This document shows positions 26,325 to 34,667 of a stretch of DNA of 64,000 nt, piece after piece. Position numbers and translations under genes: made by a program. This stretch comes from Bacteroidales bacterium (GTDB lineage: Bacteria; Bacteroidota; Bacteroidia; Bacteroidales; UBA932), in NCBI GenBank assembly GCA_016287075.1, contig JAEEVC010000011.1:1-64000 (forward strand). The letters run 5' to 3'. Position 1 is the stretch's first letter. Every line of letters begins with the position of its first letter. Under the pieces are notes generated by a model, which did no database searches, was not told where the DNA came from, and saw only the letters and a program-made list of their open reading frames with translations.

Positions 26325-26498
26325 TTAATTCCAAATTGTACTTGAAGAGTAGTCAATCTCCTCCAAATCTGTGGTAGTCGAATTGCCCGTTTCACCATCA
26401 CTCAAAATCAGGAAACCGCATTCCATGTCAACCCGGATTTCTTCGGCCTCGGGGGCCTCGTAGGGCCTCACGGCCCGGTGTGTTGTTTTCATGTTCAT
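26325..26498 (-). CDS. Small 57-residue ORF upstream of the fimbrillin-like gene
   Basis: Begins MNMKTTHRAVRPYEAPEAEE and ends SSSTIWN; the second Met, two codons in, is an equally good start. It carries the PYEAP motif and a CGFLILSDGE patch comparable to YTAP and SFLASGD in the other small ORF. Its stop codon is followed by GGAGG and then the next ATG 13 nt after the stop. It begins 18 nt after the uxaA stop codon. G+C-rich at its 5' end, it turns A+T-rich half-way, marking the edge of the compositional shift. Function unknown. Confidence 0.65.
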   Translation of the reverse strand: MNMKTTHRAVRPYEAPEAEEIRVDMECGFLILSDGETGNSTTTDLEEIDYSSSTIWN

Positions 26499-26516
26499 TC
26501 TGTTGGTGTCTATTCG

Positions 26517-27995
26517 TCAAAGCGTGACGCCCGTCTTGAAGATGGCGAGCTCACGGTAGCCGTTCTGCTCGGTGCGGACCGGGGCGCCGGAGGCGGCGGC
26601 GAGGACCGCGTCGATGAAGCGGGCGGAGACTTCCGCCATCGGCGCATCCTCGGCGAGGACGCCGGCGTTGAAGTCGATCCAGCCCGGTTTGGCGGTCGCA
26701 AGAGCGGTGTTCGTCGCGATCTTCATCGTCGGGACGAAACTGCCGAAGGGGGTGCCGCGGCCGGTGGTGAACAGGACGAGCTGGCAGCCGGAGGCACCGA
26801 GGGCCGTGGAGGCCACAAGGTCGTTGCCCGGCGCGCTGAGGAGGTTCAAGCCCTTGACTGACAGGCGTTCCCCGTACCGAAGGACGCCGCGGACGATGGA
26901 CTTGCCGCACTTCTGGGTGCAGCCGAGGGACTTCTCCTCGAGGGTGGAGATCCCGCCCGCCTTGTTTCCCGGGGACGGGTTCTCATAGACCGGCATTCCC
27001 TGCCGGATGAAATATTCCTTGAAATCGTTGATGAGGCCGACGGTCTTCTCGAAGGTCGCCGTGTCCTGGCAACGGTTCATCAGCAGCGTCTCCGCACCGA
27101 ACATCTCCGGGACCTCGGTCAGGACCGTGGTACCTCCCTGGGAGACGATCCAATCGGAGAACACGCCGAGCAGCGGATTCGCCGTGATGCCGGAAAGGCC
27201 GTCGGAGCCGCCGCATTTGAGGCCGACGCGCAGCTCGCTGACGGGAACATCCTCCCGCTCGTCCTTCGAGACGACGGCGAAGATGTCCCGCAGCTGCCGG
27301 AGGCCGTATTCGACCTCGTCTTCGACCTTCTGGGATACATACATGCGCACGCGCGCCGGATCGACCGGTCCGACCAGTTCGCGGAAAGCGTCCAGCTGGT
27401 TGTTCTCGCAGCCGAGGCTGATCACCAGGACGCCGCCCGCATTGGGATGGTGGACCATGTCCGCGAGGATGGTGCGGGTGTTTTCATGGTCGCCGCCGAG
27501 CTGGGAACAGCCGTAGTTGTGGGGGAAGGCGACAATCGCGTCGACACTCCCCATCCGGCCGGCCACCTCGCTGCGGAAGCGCTCGGCGATCTTTTCGGCG
27601 ATGCCGTTGACGCAGCCCACCGTCGGGAGGATCCAGATCTGGTTCCGGACCCCGACCTGGCCGTCCGCCCGCCGGAAGCCGCGGAAGGTCCGCCGCTCCG
27701 CCGCCGGGGCGATCTCGACGAGGGAGGGGTCGTACCGGTAGTCGAGGAGTCCCTCGAGGTTGGTTTTGATGCAGCTGTGGTCGACCAGGGTGCCGGCCGC
27801 CGCGTCCCGGGTCACATGCCCGATCGGGAAGCCGTACTTGATGACGTCCTCGCCCGCGGACAGGTCCCGCAGGACCACCTTGTGGCCCCGCGGAATGTCC
27901 GTACCGAGCACGACGCCTTCGACCGTTTCACCCGCCCGGAGGTCCTGCAGGGCCACCGCGACGTTGTCGGAAGGGTTGATCTTGATGTATCTCAT
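26517..27995 (-). CDS. uxaA: Altronate dehydratase
   Basis: Dehydrates altronate to 2-keto-3-deoxygluconate; family enzymes are iron-dependent. I chose MRYIKINPSDNVAVAL as the start, giving 492 residues; the longer frame runs upstream without family similarity. An N-terminal SAF-type domain (~1-95, with GVVLGTDIPRGHKVVL) is followed by the dehydratase core with FPHNYGCSQLGGDHENT near residue 150, GLKCGGSDGLSGITANPLLG near 255, and CTQKCGKSIVRGVLRYG near 370. It lies between uxaC and the small ORF. Confidence 0.93.
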   Translation of the reverse strand: MRYIKINPSDNVAVALQDLRAGETVEGVVLGTDIPRGHKVVLRDLSAGEDVIKYGFPIGHVTRDAAAGTLVDHSCIKTNLEGLLDYRYDPSLVEIAPAAERRTFRGFRRADGQVGVRNQIWILPTVGCVNGIAEKIAERFRSEVAGRMGSVDAIVAFPHNYGCSQLGGDHENTRTILADMVHHPNAGGVLVISLGCENNQLDAFRELVGPVDPARVRMYVSQKVEDEVEYGLRQLRDIFAVVSKDEREDVPVSELRVGLKCGGSDGLSGITANPLLGVFSDWIVSQGGTTVLTEVPEMFGAETLLMNRCQDTATFEKTVGLINDFKEYFIRQGMPVYENPSPGNKAGGISTLEEKSLGCTQKCGKSIVRGVLRYGERLSVKGLNLLSAPGNDLVASTALGASGCQLVLFTTGRGTPFGSFVPTMKIATNTALATAKPGWIDFNAGVLAEDAPMAEVSARFIDAVLAAASGAPVRTEQNGYRELAIFKTGVTL

Positions 27996-28046
27996 CTGGA
28001 TTGAGGAAGGGCTGCGCTCTCTTGAAAAGAGCACAGGCCTTCCATA

Positions 28047-29462
28047 TTAAAAGTTAAAGTAATTCCTGGCGTTGTTGTAGCAGATATCCTCGACCATCTG
28101 TCCGATGAAATCGAGTTCGGAAGCGGGCAGCTTGCCGTTTTCCACATCCGCGCCGATCACGTCGCAGAGGATGCGGCGGAAGTATTCGTGGCGCGGGTAG
28201 CTGATGAAGCTGCGGCTGTCCGTGAGCATGCCGACGAAGCGGCTGAAAAGGCCGAGGGTCGAGAGGGCGTTCATCTGCTTGCGCATGCCGTCCTCCTGGT
28301 CCAGGAACCACCAGCCGGATCCGAACTGCATCTTGCCCGGGAAGGTCCCGTCGTTGAAGGTGTAGGCCATGGTCATCATGACCTCGTTGTCCTTCGGGTT
28401 GAGGCAGTAGAGGATGGTCTTCGCGAGCCGGTCCTCCGCCGCGAGCCGGTCGAAGAACTTGTGGCCGGCGGCGGCCGTCGGCAGGTCGTGGATGGCGTCG
28501 TAGCCCGTGTCCGGGCCGATGGCCTTGAACATCTTGGAGTTGTTGTTGCGGATCGCGCCCACATGGAACTGCTGGGCCCAGCCGGCCTCGGCGTCCATGA
28601 CCGCCATATCGTGGAGGAAGGCGCTGCGGAACTTGTCCAGTTCGCGGGGCCCCGGGGCGATGCCCATGAGGACCTTCTTGAAGATGATCTCGATCTCAAT
28701 CTCCTTGTAGTCAGCGGCATAGAAGGTCTCCAGACCATGGTCGGAGAGCTTGCAGCCGTTGGCGGCGAAGAAGTCGTGCCGGATCTTCAGGGCCTCGATG
28801 AGGTCGGCGTAGGAGTCGATCTCCTTGCCGGCGGCGGCACCGAGCTGCCCGAGATAGGCCTTGTAGGCCTCGGGGTTCTCGATCGCCATCGCCTTGTCCG
28901 GACGCCAGGCCGGGATGACGCGGGTGCCGAAGGGCTTCGCCGCGATCATCTTGTGGTAGCGCAGGTCGTCGGCCGGATCGTCCGTCGTGCAGACGACCTC
29001 GACATTGAAGCGGCGGATGAGCGCCTGGCCGCGGAACGGGTCCGTGGCGAGCTTGGCGTTGCATTCGTCGAAGATCTCCCGCGCCGTCGCCGGGCAGAGC
29101 AGCTTGTCGATGCCGAAAACGCGGCTCAGTTCCAGGTGGGTCCAGTGGTAGAGGGGGTTCCGCATCGTGTACGGGACCGTCTCCGCCCATTTCTCGAAGG
29201 TCTCCCAGGGGGTCTTGCAACCCCCTGTGAGATAGTCTTCGCTGACTCCGTTCGCCCGCATCGCGCGCCACTTGTAGTGGTCACCGTAGTGGCCGTCCAC
29301 CAGCCAGAGCTGGGTGATGTCGCGGAACTGGATGTTCTCGGCGATCTGCTGCGGCACGAGGTGGCAGTGGTAGTCGATGATGGGCATTTTGGATGCATGC
29401 TCGTGATACAGCCGCCGGGCCGTCTCCGTCTGCAGCATGAAGTTGTCGTTGATGAAGCTCAT
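28047..29462 (-). CDS. uxaC: Uronate isomerase
   Basis: Isomerises galacturonate to tagaturonate (and glucuronate to fructuronate). The 471-residue protein belongs to the amidohydrolase-like UxaC family, with the metal-binding IIDYHCHLVPQQIAEN near residue 29, VVCTTDDPADDLRYH near 158, and the C-terminal LTDSRSFISYPRHEYFRRILC. Length and motifs match characterised UxaC. It sits 6 nt downstream of the DUF4957/DUF5123-like lipoprotein gene, linking intracellular metabolism directly to the polysaccharide-uptake genes. Confidence 0.95.
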   Translation of the reverse strand: MSFINDNFMLQTETARRLYHEHASKMPIIDYHCHLVPQQIAENIQFRDITQLWLVDGHYGDHYKWRAMRANGVSEDYLTGGCKTPWETFEKWAETVPYTMRNPLYHWTHLELSRVFGIDKLLCPATAREIFDECNAKLATDPFRGQALIRRFNVEVVCTTDDPADDLRYHKMIAAKPFGTRVIPAWRPDKAMAIENPEAYKAYLGQLGAAAGKEIDSYADLIEALKIRHDFFAANGCKLSDHGLETFYAADYKEIEIEIIFKKVLMGIAPGPRELDKFRSAFLHDMAVMDAEAGWAQQFHVGAIRNNNSKMFKAIGPDTGYDAIHDLPTAAAGHKFFDRLAAEDRLAKTILYCLNPKDNEVMMTMAYTFNDGTFPGKMQFGSGWWFLDQEDGMRKQMNALSTLGLFSRFVGMLTDSRSFISYPRHEYFRRILCDVIGADVENGKLPASELDFIGQMVEDICYNNARNYFNF

Positions 29463-29468
29463 TTCCTG

Positions 29469-32400
29469 CTATTTGCTATGGAATTCAATCTTGTAGAAAC
29501 GGAGTCCGTTGGTATCGGGATAGATGCTCACCTGGCCGGGTTCCACCTCGAAGGCATACTCCTGCGGGGCGTTGGAAGCCGGAGCGGGCGTCGCACCGAG
29601 CTGGACGGCACCGGTCGCGTCGATGACGGCCGGACGGCGGTCGTCCGTAGCCGCGCTGCCGCCGGTGTTCGAGGCCAGGACGGTCACGGTACCGGCCGAC
29701 TGCACGGTGAAGGTGAACACACGGTCCGTGGCAGAGCCCTTTCCGCCCGCCTGGATGTAGGTGTATTCCACTTCATTGATGGTCGCGGTATTCCACTTGC
29801 TCTTGGCCGTGGAGGTCCAGGTCAGGCCTTCGACCGTGGAGACCCAGTTCGTGATATCGGCGTTCTTGGCCCCCTTGGCGGCGAGTTCCGCCTGCCAGTC
29901 GGCCATCGAGAAATCCCAGACATAGTCTTCCTTCGGGGTCTCGCCGCCCGTCGTGTAGGAATAGGTGTACTCGGCCTTGTAGAAGCGGAGGGCGTTCCCC
30001 GTGCAGTAGATGTACACGTCGCCTTCCATCACGCTGAACTCGCACTCGGCCTGGGTTCCGCCGGACGGGACGCCGCCCGCGACGGAAGTCTCCACGCCGT
30101 TCTGGTTGACGGTGACGAAACGGTCCAGTGCCTCGCTGCCGCCGGTGTTGGAAGCCCAGACCTTCAGGGTGCCCTGACCCGGAGCGGTGAACTTCATGTA
30201 CCGGTCCTCGAGCGTACCCTTGCCGCCCCACTGGAAGAAGGTCGTATTGTATTTCGACTTCGCCGTGGAAACGATCGTCAGGTTGTCGTAGGTGAGGTTC
30301 CAGTTCGTGATGTCGGTGTTCGCAGCGCCGTACCGGCCGAATTCCTGCTGCCAGTCCGAAGACGAGAAATCCCAGGTCCAGGTCACCGTGACGGTCTCGC
30401 CGCCGGCGGAGGCCTTCGGCTGGATCGCGAAGGCGGCGGAACCGGCTTCGGACTTGGTGTAATAGATGTCGCCTTCGGCCGGGTTGGCCGTCACCGTGAA
30501 GGTGTAGAGGCCGGCCTTGAGGGCGGCAATGTCCTCGGCAGCAACGGTGTAGCTGAGTTCCGTCTGCGGCGCTGCGGCGCGCTTGTTGAACACGACCACG
30601 TAGTCCGCGGCATTCGGGACCGCCTCCCAGCTCACCGTGACGGCGGTCTCGTCGCCCTCGGTCAGGGTGACGGGCTCGACCACGGGCTTCGGGGTGGCAA
30701 GCACCTTGTTGCCGGCGAGCACGTCGGCGGACCAGGCGAGTTTCGTCAGGCTGACCGGACCGGTGGCATGGATCATGATGGTCCCCTCACCGGCGACGGC
30801 CGGGACGACGATCTTCTGGATGCCGGGATTCGCAGCGGACGCGACCGCGCCGCCGAGCACGGAATAACCGTTGTCATCCAGCAGGCCGAAGACCACGCTG
30901 CTGCCGGTCTTCCCGGGATCGGCGACCTCGAAGTCGATGGAGCCGGCCTGGTTCACCTTGAAGGAGAGGAAAGCGTCCGTAGGGACACCCTTGCGGTTGA
31001 GTTCGGAAGCCACCGTGAAGTTGATGGCGCCGTCGGCATTGACCGGATACGCCTCGGAGGCGGTGATGAGGAGGCCGTCGCGGACCATCTGCTTCTTCAC
31101 GTTGCCGGCGAAGAGGCGGGCGTCCTTGAAGTCCCACACATGCGGGGCGGCCGTGACTTCCTGGGTCAGGTCTTCCGGCTCCTCGACGAAGGCGTTCCAC
31201 CACTTGGCGGCACCGACCTTCTTCTCGGCGAGGGCTTCGTTCGCCAGCTGGAAGAAGTTGCCCTTGCCGTTGTAGCACGGGTCGGCTTCCAGGACGGTCA
31301 TCTTCGCATCCTGGGCGGAGCACTGCTTGAAGAAGTCCTTGCCGTGGATGTAGATGTAGTTGTCGGCCGCATTCAGCGTGTTCGGCATCAGGGTCGCCGC
31401 GTTGGCGTTGAACAGGTGGGAGCGGAGCGTCGCCGCCTCCGGGTTGGCGTCCTCCTCATAGAGGAAGAGGTTCTTCTTGAAGGAGAACTCGTTCACCTGG
31501 GAGCGGAAGGCGAAGATGCCGCGGCAGTTCGAGTTGTCGAAGTTGGCGATGTTCTTGACGGTGTTGTTGTCGAAGACGACGTCGCCGCAGGTCAGGCCGG
31601 CATCGACGCGGAAGAGCGTGCGGACACCGTCGTAGATGGTGTTGTTGACCAGCGTGATCTTATTGACCGTGAAGGTCTTGCGGACGTCGAAGCAGTCGCC
31701 GCCGCCACCGGAGATGTCAAACATGTCGCAGCCTTCCATCGCGAACTCGCCGAGGGTCATCGCGTCGGCGTTGTTGTCGTAGAAGAGGCCGGCGGTGTAG
31801 TTGTGGATGGCGCAGTTCACGAGCTTGATGCTGCCCACGCTGAGTTCGCCGCCGTTGTGTTCGAAGATGCGGGAATAGGTGCCGGCTCCGTCGAAATCGA
31901 CGCCCTCGAAGTAGAAGTCGCCGCCGGTGTAGTCGGTACCGATCTTGATGTCGCAGATGATCACCGGGCGGTTGCCGTCGGCATCCGTCTCACCGAAGAC
32001 CTGGCTGCCCTTGACGGGCTTGGTGCTGCCGATCTCATACGGGCTGCCCGCGAGGGTCAGATAGACCGGAGTGCCGCTGAGGATCGCATCCTTCAGCGCA
32101 TCCTTGTCGGAAACGCGCGTGAGGGATCCGGCGTTCGGAAGGGTCCATACGGTCGCAGCACCGCGGCTCGCGCTCTTGAAGAAGAGCACGACGTCGTACT
32201 CGGTCGAGGCCTTGAGGCCAGGAACGGTCGCCCCGGCTTTCGTCTTGTCGCTGTCGGAAAGGGTGTACACGACAGGGTCGCCGCCCGCAACGGGCCTGGC
32301 CTCGATGCGGTCAACTTCCAGATAATCGGATACTTCCTTGGACCAGGACAGGGAGATGCTCCCCTCCGTCTTGCCGGTCACCTTCATATAAAGGTTGTCC

Positions 32401-32804
32401 TTGACCGCATAGGTCTTGAAGCTGCCGTCATAGACGGCCCAGTTGGAGCTTTCGCGGCCTTCGGCCAGGGCCTGGACCTTGAAATAGTACGTGGCGTCGG
32501 CATCGACCCGCTTCACATAGGGAACCCGGGCGGCCTCGATGGTCTCGTCGAGGTATTTCTGCGTCATTGCCTCGTCAGTGTAGACCACGAGGTTGAACTG
32601 GTCGGCGTCCTTGTTGACGTCCCAGCTGAAGGTCACCTCATCCCCCTTCGCCGCGTTGACGCGGGCGTTGAGGTTCAGGGGTTCCAGGCAGCGCTTGAGG
32701 GAGAGCGAGGTCACTTCGTCGAACTCCTTGTTCTGGCAGGAGGCCAGCGCCATGGCGCCGGCAAGGACGAGGAACGCGGTTTTGATGATATTCTTGTATT
32801 TCAT
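29469..32804 (-). CDS. DUF4957/DUF5123-like surface lipoprotein in the SusE position
   Basis: A 1,111-residue lipoprotein (lipobox LASC, Cys23). Fibronectin-III-like repeats (~28-215) precede a right-handed beta-helix-like region (~225-550) of the DUF4957 and DUF5123 type (…VKGSQVFGETDADGNRPVIICD…; SQVNEFSFKKNLFLYEEDANPE). Another FN3-like unit (~705-800) and two WDFS-type domains (~810-955 and ~960-1111, each ending LRFYK-x-E) follow. Such proteins are usual partners of pectin-induced SusC/SusD pairs and probably bind pectin outside the cell. No lyase Arg/Lys motif is evident, so catalysis is not claimed. Confidence 0.82.
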   Translation of the reverse strand: MKYKNIIKTAFLVLAGAMALASCQNKEFDEVTSLSLKRCLEPLNLNARVNAAKGDEVTFSWDVNKDADQFNLVVYTDEAMTQKYLDETIEAARVPYVKRVDADATYYFKVQALAEGRESSNWAVYDGSFKTYAVKDNLYMKVTGKTEGSISLSWSKEVSDYLEVDRIEARPVAGGDPVVYTLSDSDKTKAGATVPGLKASTEYDVVLFFKSASRGAATVWTLPNAGSLTRVSDKDALKDAILSGTPVYLTLAGSPYEIGSTKPVKGSQVFGETDADGNRPVIICDIKIGTDYTGGDFYFEGVDFDGAGTYSRIFEHNGGELSVGSIKLVNCAIHNYTAGLFYDNNADAMTLGEFAMEGCDMFDISGGGGDCFDVRKTFTVNKITLVNNTIYDGVRTLFRVDAGLTCGDVVFDNNTVKNIANFDNSNCRGIFAFRSQVNEFSFKKNLFLYEEDANPEAATLRSHLFNANAATLMPNTLNAADNYIYIHGKDFFKQCSAQDAKMTVLEADPCYNGKGNFFQLANEALAEKKVGAAKWWNAFVEEPEDLTQEVTAAPHVWDFKDARLFAGNVKKQMVRDGLLITASEAYPVNADGAINFTVASELNRKGVPTDAFLSFKVNQAGSIDFEVADPGKTGSSVVFGLLDDNGYSVLGGAVASAANPGIQKIVVPAVAGEGTIMIHATGPVSLTKLAWSADVLAGNKVLATPKPVVEPVTLTEGDETAVTVSWEAVPNAADYVVVFNKRAAAPQTELSYTVAAEDIAALKAGLYTFTVTANPAEGDIYYTKSEAGSAAFAIQPKASAGGETVTVTWTWDFSSSDWQQEFGRYGAANTDITNWNLTYDNLTIVSTAKSKYNTTFFQWGGKGTLEDRYMKFTAPGQGTLKVWASNTGGSEALDRFVTVNQNGVETSVAGGVPSGGTQAECEFSVMEGDVYIYCTGNALRFYKAEYTYSYTTGGETPKEDYVWDFSMADWQAELAAKGAKNADITNWVSTVEGLTWTSTAKSKWNTATINEVEYTYIQAGGKGSATDRVFTFTVQSAGTVTVLASNTGGSAATDDRRPAVIDATGAVQLGATPAPASNAPQEYAFEVEPGQVSIYPDTNGLRFYKIEFHSK

Positions 32805-32819
32805 AACGCTTGCTTCGGA

Positions 32820-34661
32820 TTAAGGATTGTCATAACCGTAATCGTTCTGGAGGTAGCCCTGGCTGTTGGTGATGCTGTCGAAGAAAATCGGCCAGAACAT
32901 GTGCTGCTCGGGATCCGCCATGTAGATGCCGTTGATCCGGTCGTCGTACAGGCCGGTCTCGACACCCTTGTTGTCCACCGTCTTGGTGATGTATTCACCC
33001 TTCTTCTCCCAGTCGCCGGAGGGCTTGAGGGTCTCGCCGCGGTGCAGGCCGTAGATGGTGAATTCGGACGGATCGTCGGTGATTTGGAAATAGATGTCGC
33101 CGCTCATGTAGTCGTACGGGGCCTTCAGGTCGCGGAGCTTGAACATCTCGGCCTTGGCCTCGTCCATCTTGCTCTTGAGCAGTCCCCAGCGGATCAGGTC
33201 GCCCTTGCGGAGCATCTCGCCACAGAACTCGAAGGCGCGCTCGTCGACGATGGCGTTGAACATCGCTTCCTTGGAGGAAATGCCGTTCACATAGGTCTCG
33301 GCGGCCTCTTCGTGGCCCTTGAAGGCGCGTTCGCGCACCGGGCGGAAGTAGCCCTTGGCGGCGTTGAGGTCGCCCAGTTCGTTGGCGATTTCCGCGGCCA
33401 TGAGGAGGATGTCAGCGTAGCGCATGACCACCGGCTTGGCGCCGTCTTCGGTCTGGTTGCCGTCGTAAGGATGCTTGACCATCCAGTCGTAACGGTATTT
33501 GCCGAAATACCACTTGGCGATGCCGGCGGGCTCGAAGGTGTCGTCCGCGTTGATCTTCCAGTTGACGCAGGTGATGTCCCGGCGGACATCCTGTTCGTCG
33601 TACTGGAACCAGAAGGTCGGGACCGGGCCGGTGTCACCGCCGCGGCTCGCGCCGTTGGTGTAGGAGGATCCGTCGGAACGGACGGCAAACGCATAGTTCC
33701 AACGTCCGCGGCTGTCGCTGAACGGAATGACGTAGAGGGTCTCGAAAGCGGGACCGGCCGTCATGTTGTCGAAGTTGTTGAAGTTGCGCCAGTACTGTTC
33801 GAAATCCTCGAGGGAGGCCTTTCCGATGGCGTTTTCAAGATGGGTCAGCGCACGGCGGTAGAGTTTGTCGACGGTAAGGTCGGGGTCGCTGGAGACGCGG
33901 TTCGTACCCACGTCGCCCGTGCCGATGGCATCGTCCGCGGGACGCTGGGCCTTGCCGGCGGCCGCGAGGGCGATCCGTGCGAAGAGGCCTTCCGCGAACA
34001 CCTTGTTGACGCGGTCGGTCCGGCTGGTCGCCGCCGTCTCGCCCGGGTTCGGGAGGTGCGGGATCGCCTCGTCGAGGTCATTGAGGATCTGCTTGAAGAT
34101 GACGTCGCGGTTGGACTTGGCCATGTAGATGGTCTCGCCGGAAACGGACGAGAAGCGGGCGGGAACGTCGCCCCAGGTCTTGACGAGGTCATAGTAAATC
34201 ATCGCGCGGAGCGTCTTCACCTCGGCGAGCAGGTAGGCCATGTCGGGCTTGTTCTCCACGTCACCATAGGCCTGCAGGCCCTCGATGGCGAGGTTGGCAC
34301 GCTCGATCGCCTGGTACATGCGCGGGAACGGGCCGTCCTTGAGGTTGAGTTCCGAGTTGTTCGGAGCGATGGCGTAGTTGGAGACCTGGGTCTTCACTTC
34401 CGTCGGCTTGAAGGTGTTGTACCACTCGATGTCGGTATTGAAACCGTAGTACATCAGGAAGCGGTTGCGGTAGGAGTTGTTCTCGGCGAAGATTTCGCTG
34501 ACGCCGAGGACGGCGTTCTCCGCCAGGCCATAGTTCGAGAAGACCGTGGACTGCTCGTAGGTCGAAGGGGATTCGGTGTCGAGGAAACGGTCGCAGGAGA
34601 CGGTCAGCGCGGCAGCGGCCGCGATGCCGAGGATATATGCAAAAATCTTTTTCATGTCCAT
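32820..34661 (-). CDS. susD: SusD/RagB-family glycan-binding lipoprotein
   Basis: A 613-residue outer-membrane lipoprotein (lipobox TVSC, Cys23; Met3 is a possible alternative start). It has the SusD features: FLDTESPSTYEQSTVFSN near the N-terminus, TPR-like helices including LLAEVKTLRAMIYYDLVKTWGDVPA near residue 145, and the C-terminal VDERAFEFCGEMLRKGDLIRWG motif near residue 485. It binds oligosaccharides as the lid of the SusC channel encoded 6 nt upstream. The setting predicts pectin or homogalacturonan fragments. Confidence 0.93.
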   Translation of the reverse strand: MDMKKIFAYILGIAAAAALTVSCDRFLDTESPSTYEQSTVFSNYGLAENAVLGVSEIFAENNSYRNRFLMYYGFNTDIEWYNTFKPTEVKTQVSNYAIAPNNSELNLKDGPFPRMYQAIERANLAIEGLQAYGDVENKPDMAYLLAEVKTLRAMIYYDLVKTWGDVPARFSSVSGETIYMAKSNRDVIFKQILNDLDEAIPHLPNPGETAATSRTDRVNKVFAEGLFARIALAAAGKAQRPADDAIGTGDVGTNRVSSDPDLTVDKLYRRALTHLENAIGKASLEDFEQYWRNFNNFDNMTAGPAFETLYVIPFSDSRGRWNYAFAVRSDGSSYTNGASRGGDTGPVPTFWFQYDEQDVRRDITCVNWKINADDTFEPAGIAKWYFGKYRYDWMVKHPYDGNQTEDGAKPVVMRYADILLMAAEIANELGDLNAAKGYFRPVRERAFKGHEEAAETYVNGISSKEAMFNAIVDERAFEFCGEMLRKGDLIRWGLLKSKMDEAKAEMFKLRDLKAPYDYMSGDIYFQITDDPSEFTIYGLHRGETLKPSGDWEKKGEYITKTVDNKGVETGLYDDRINGIYMADPEQHMFWPIFFDSITNSQGYLQNDYGYDNP

Positions 34662-34667
34662 AGCAGC

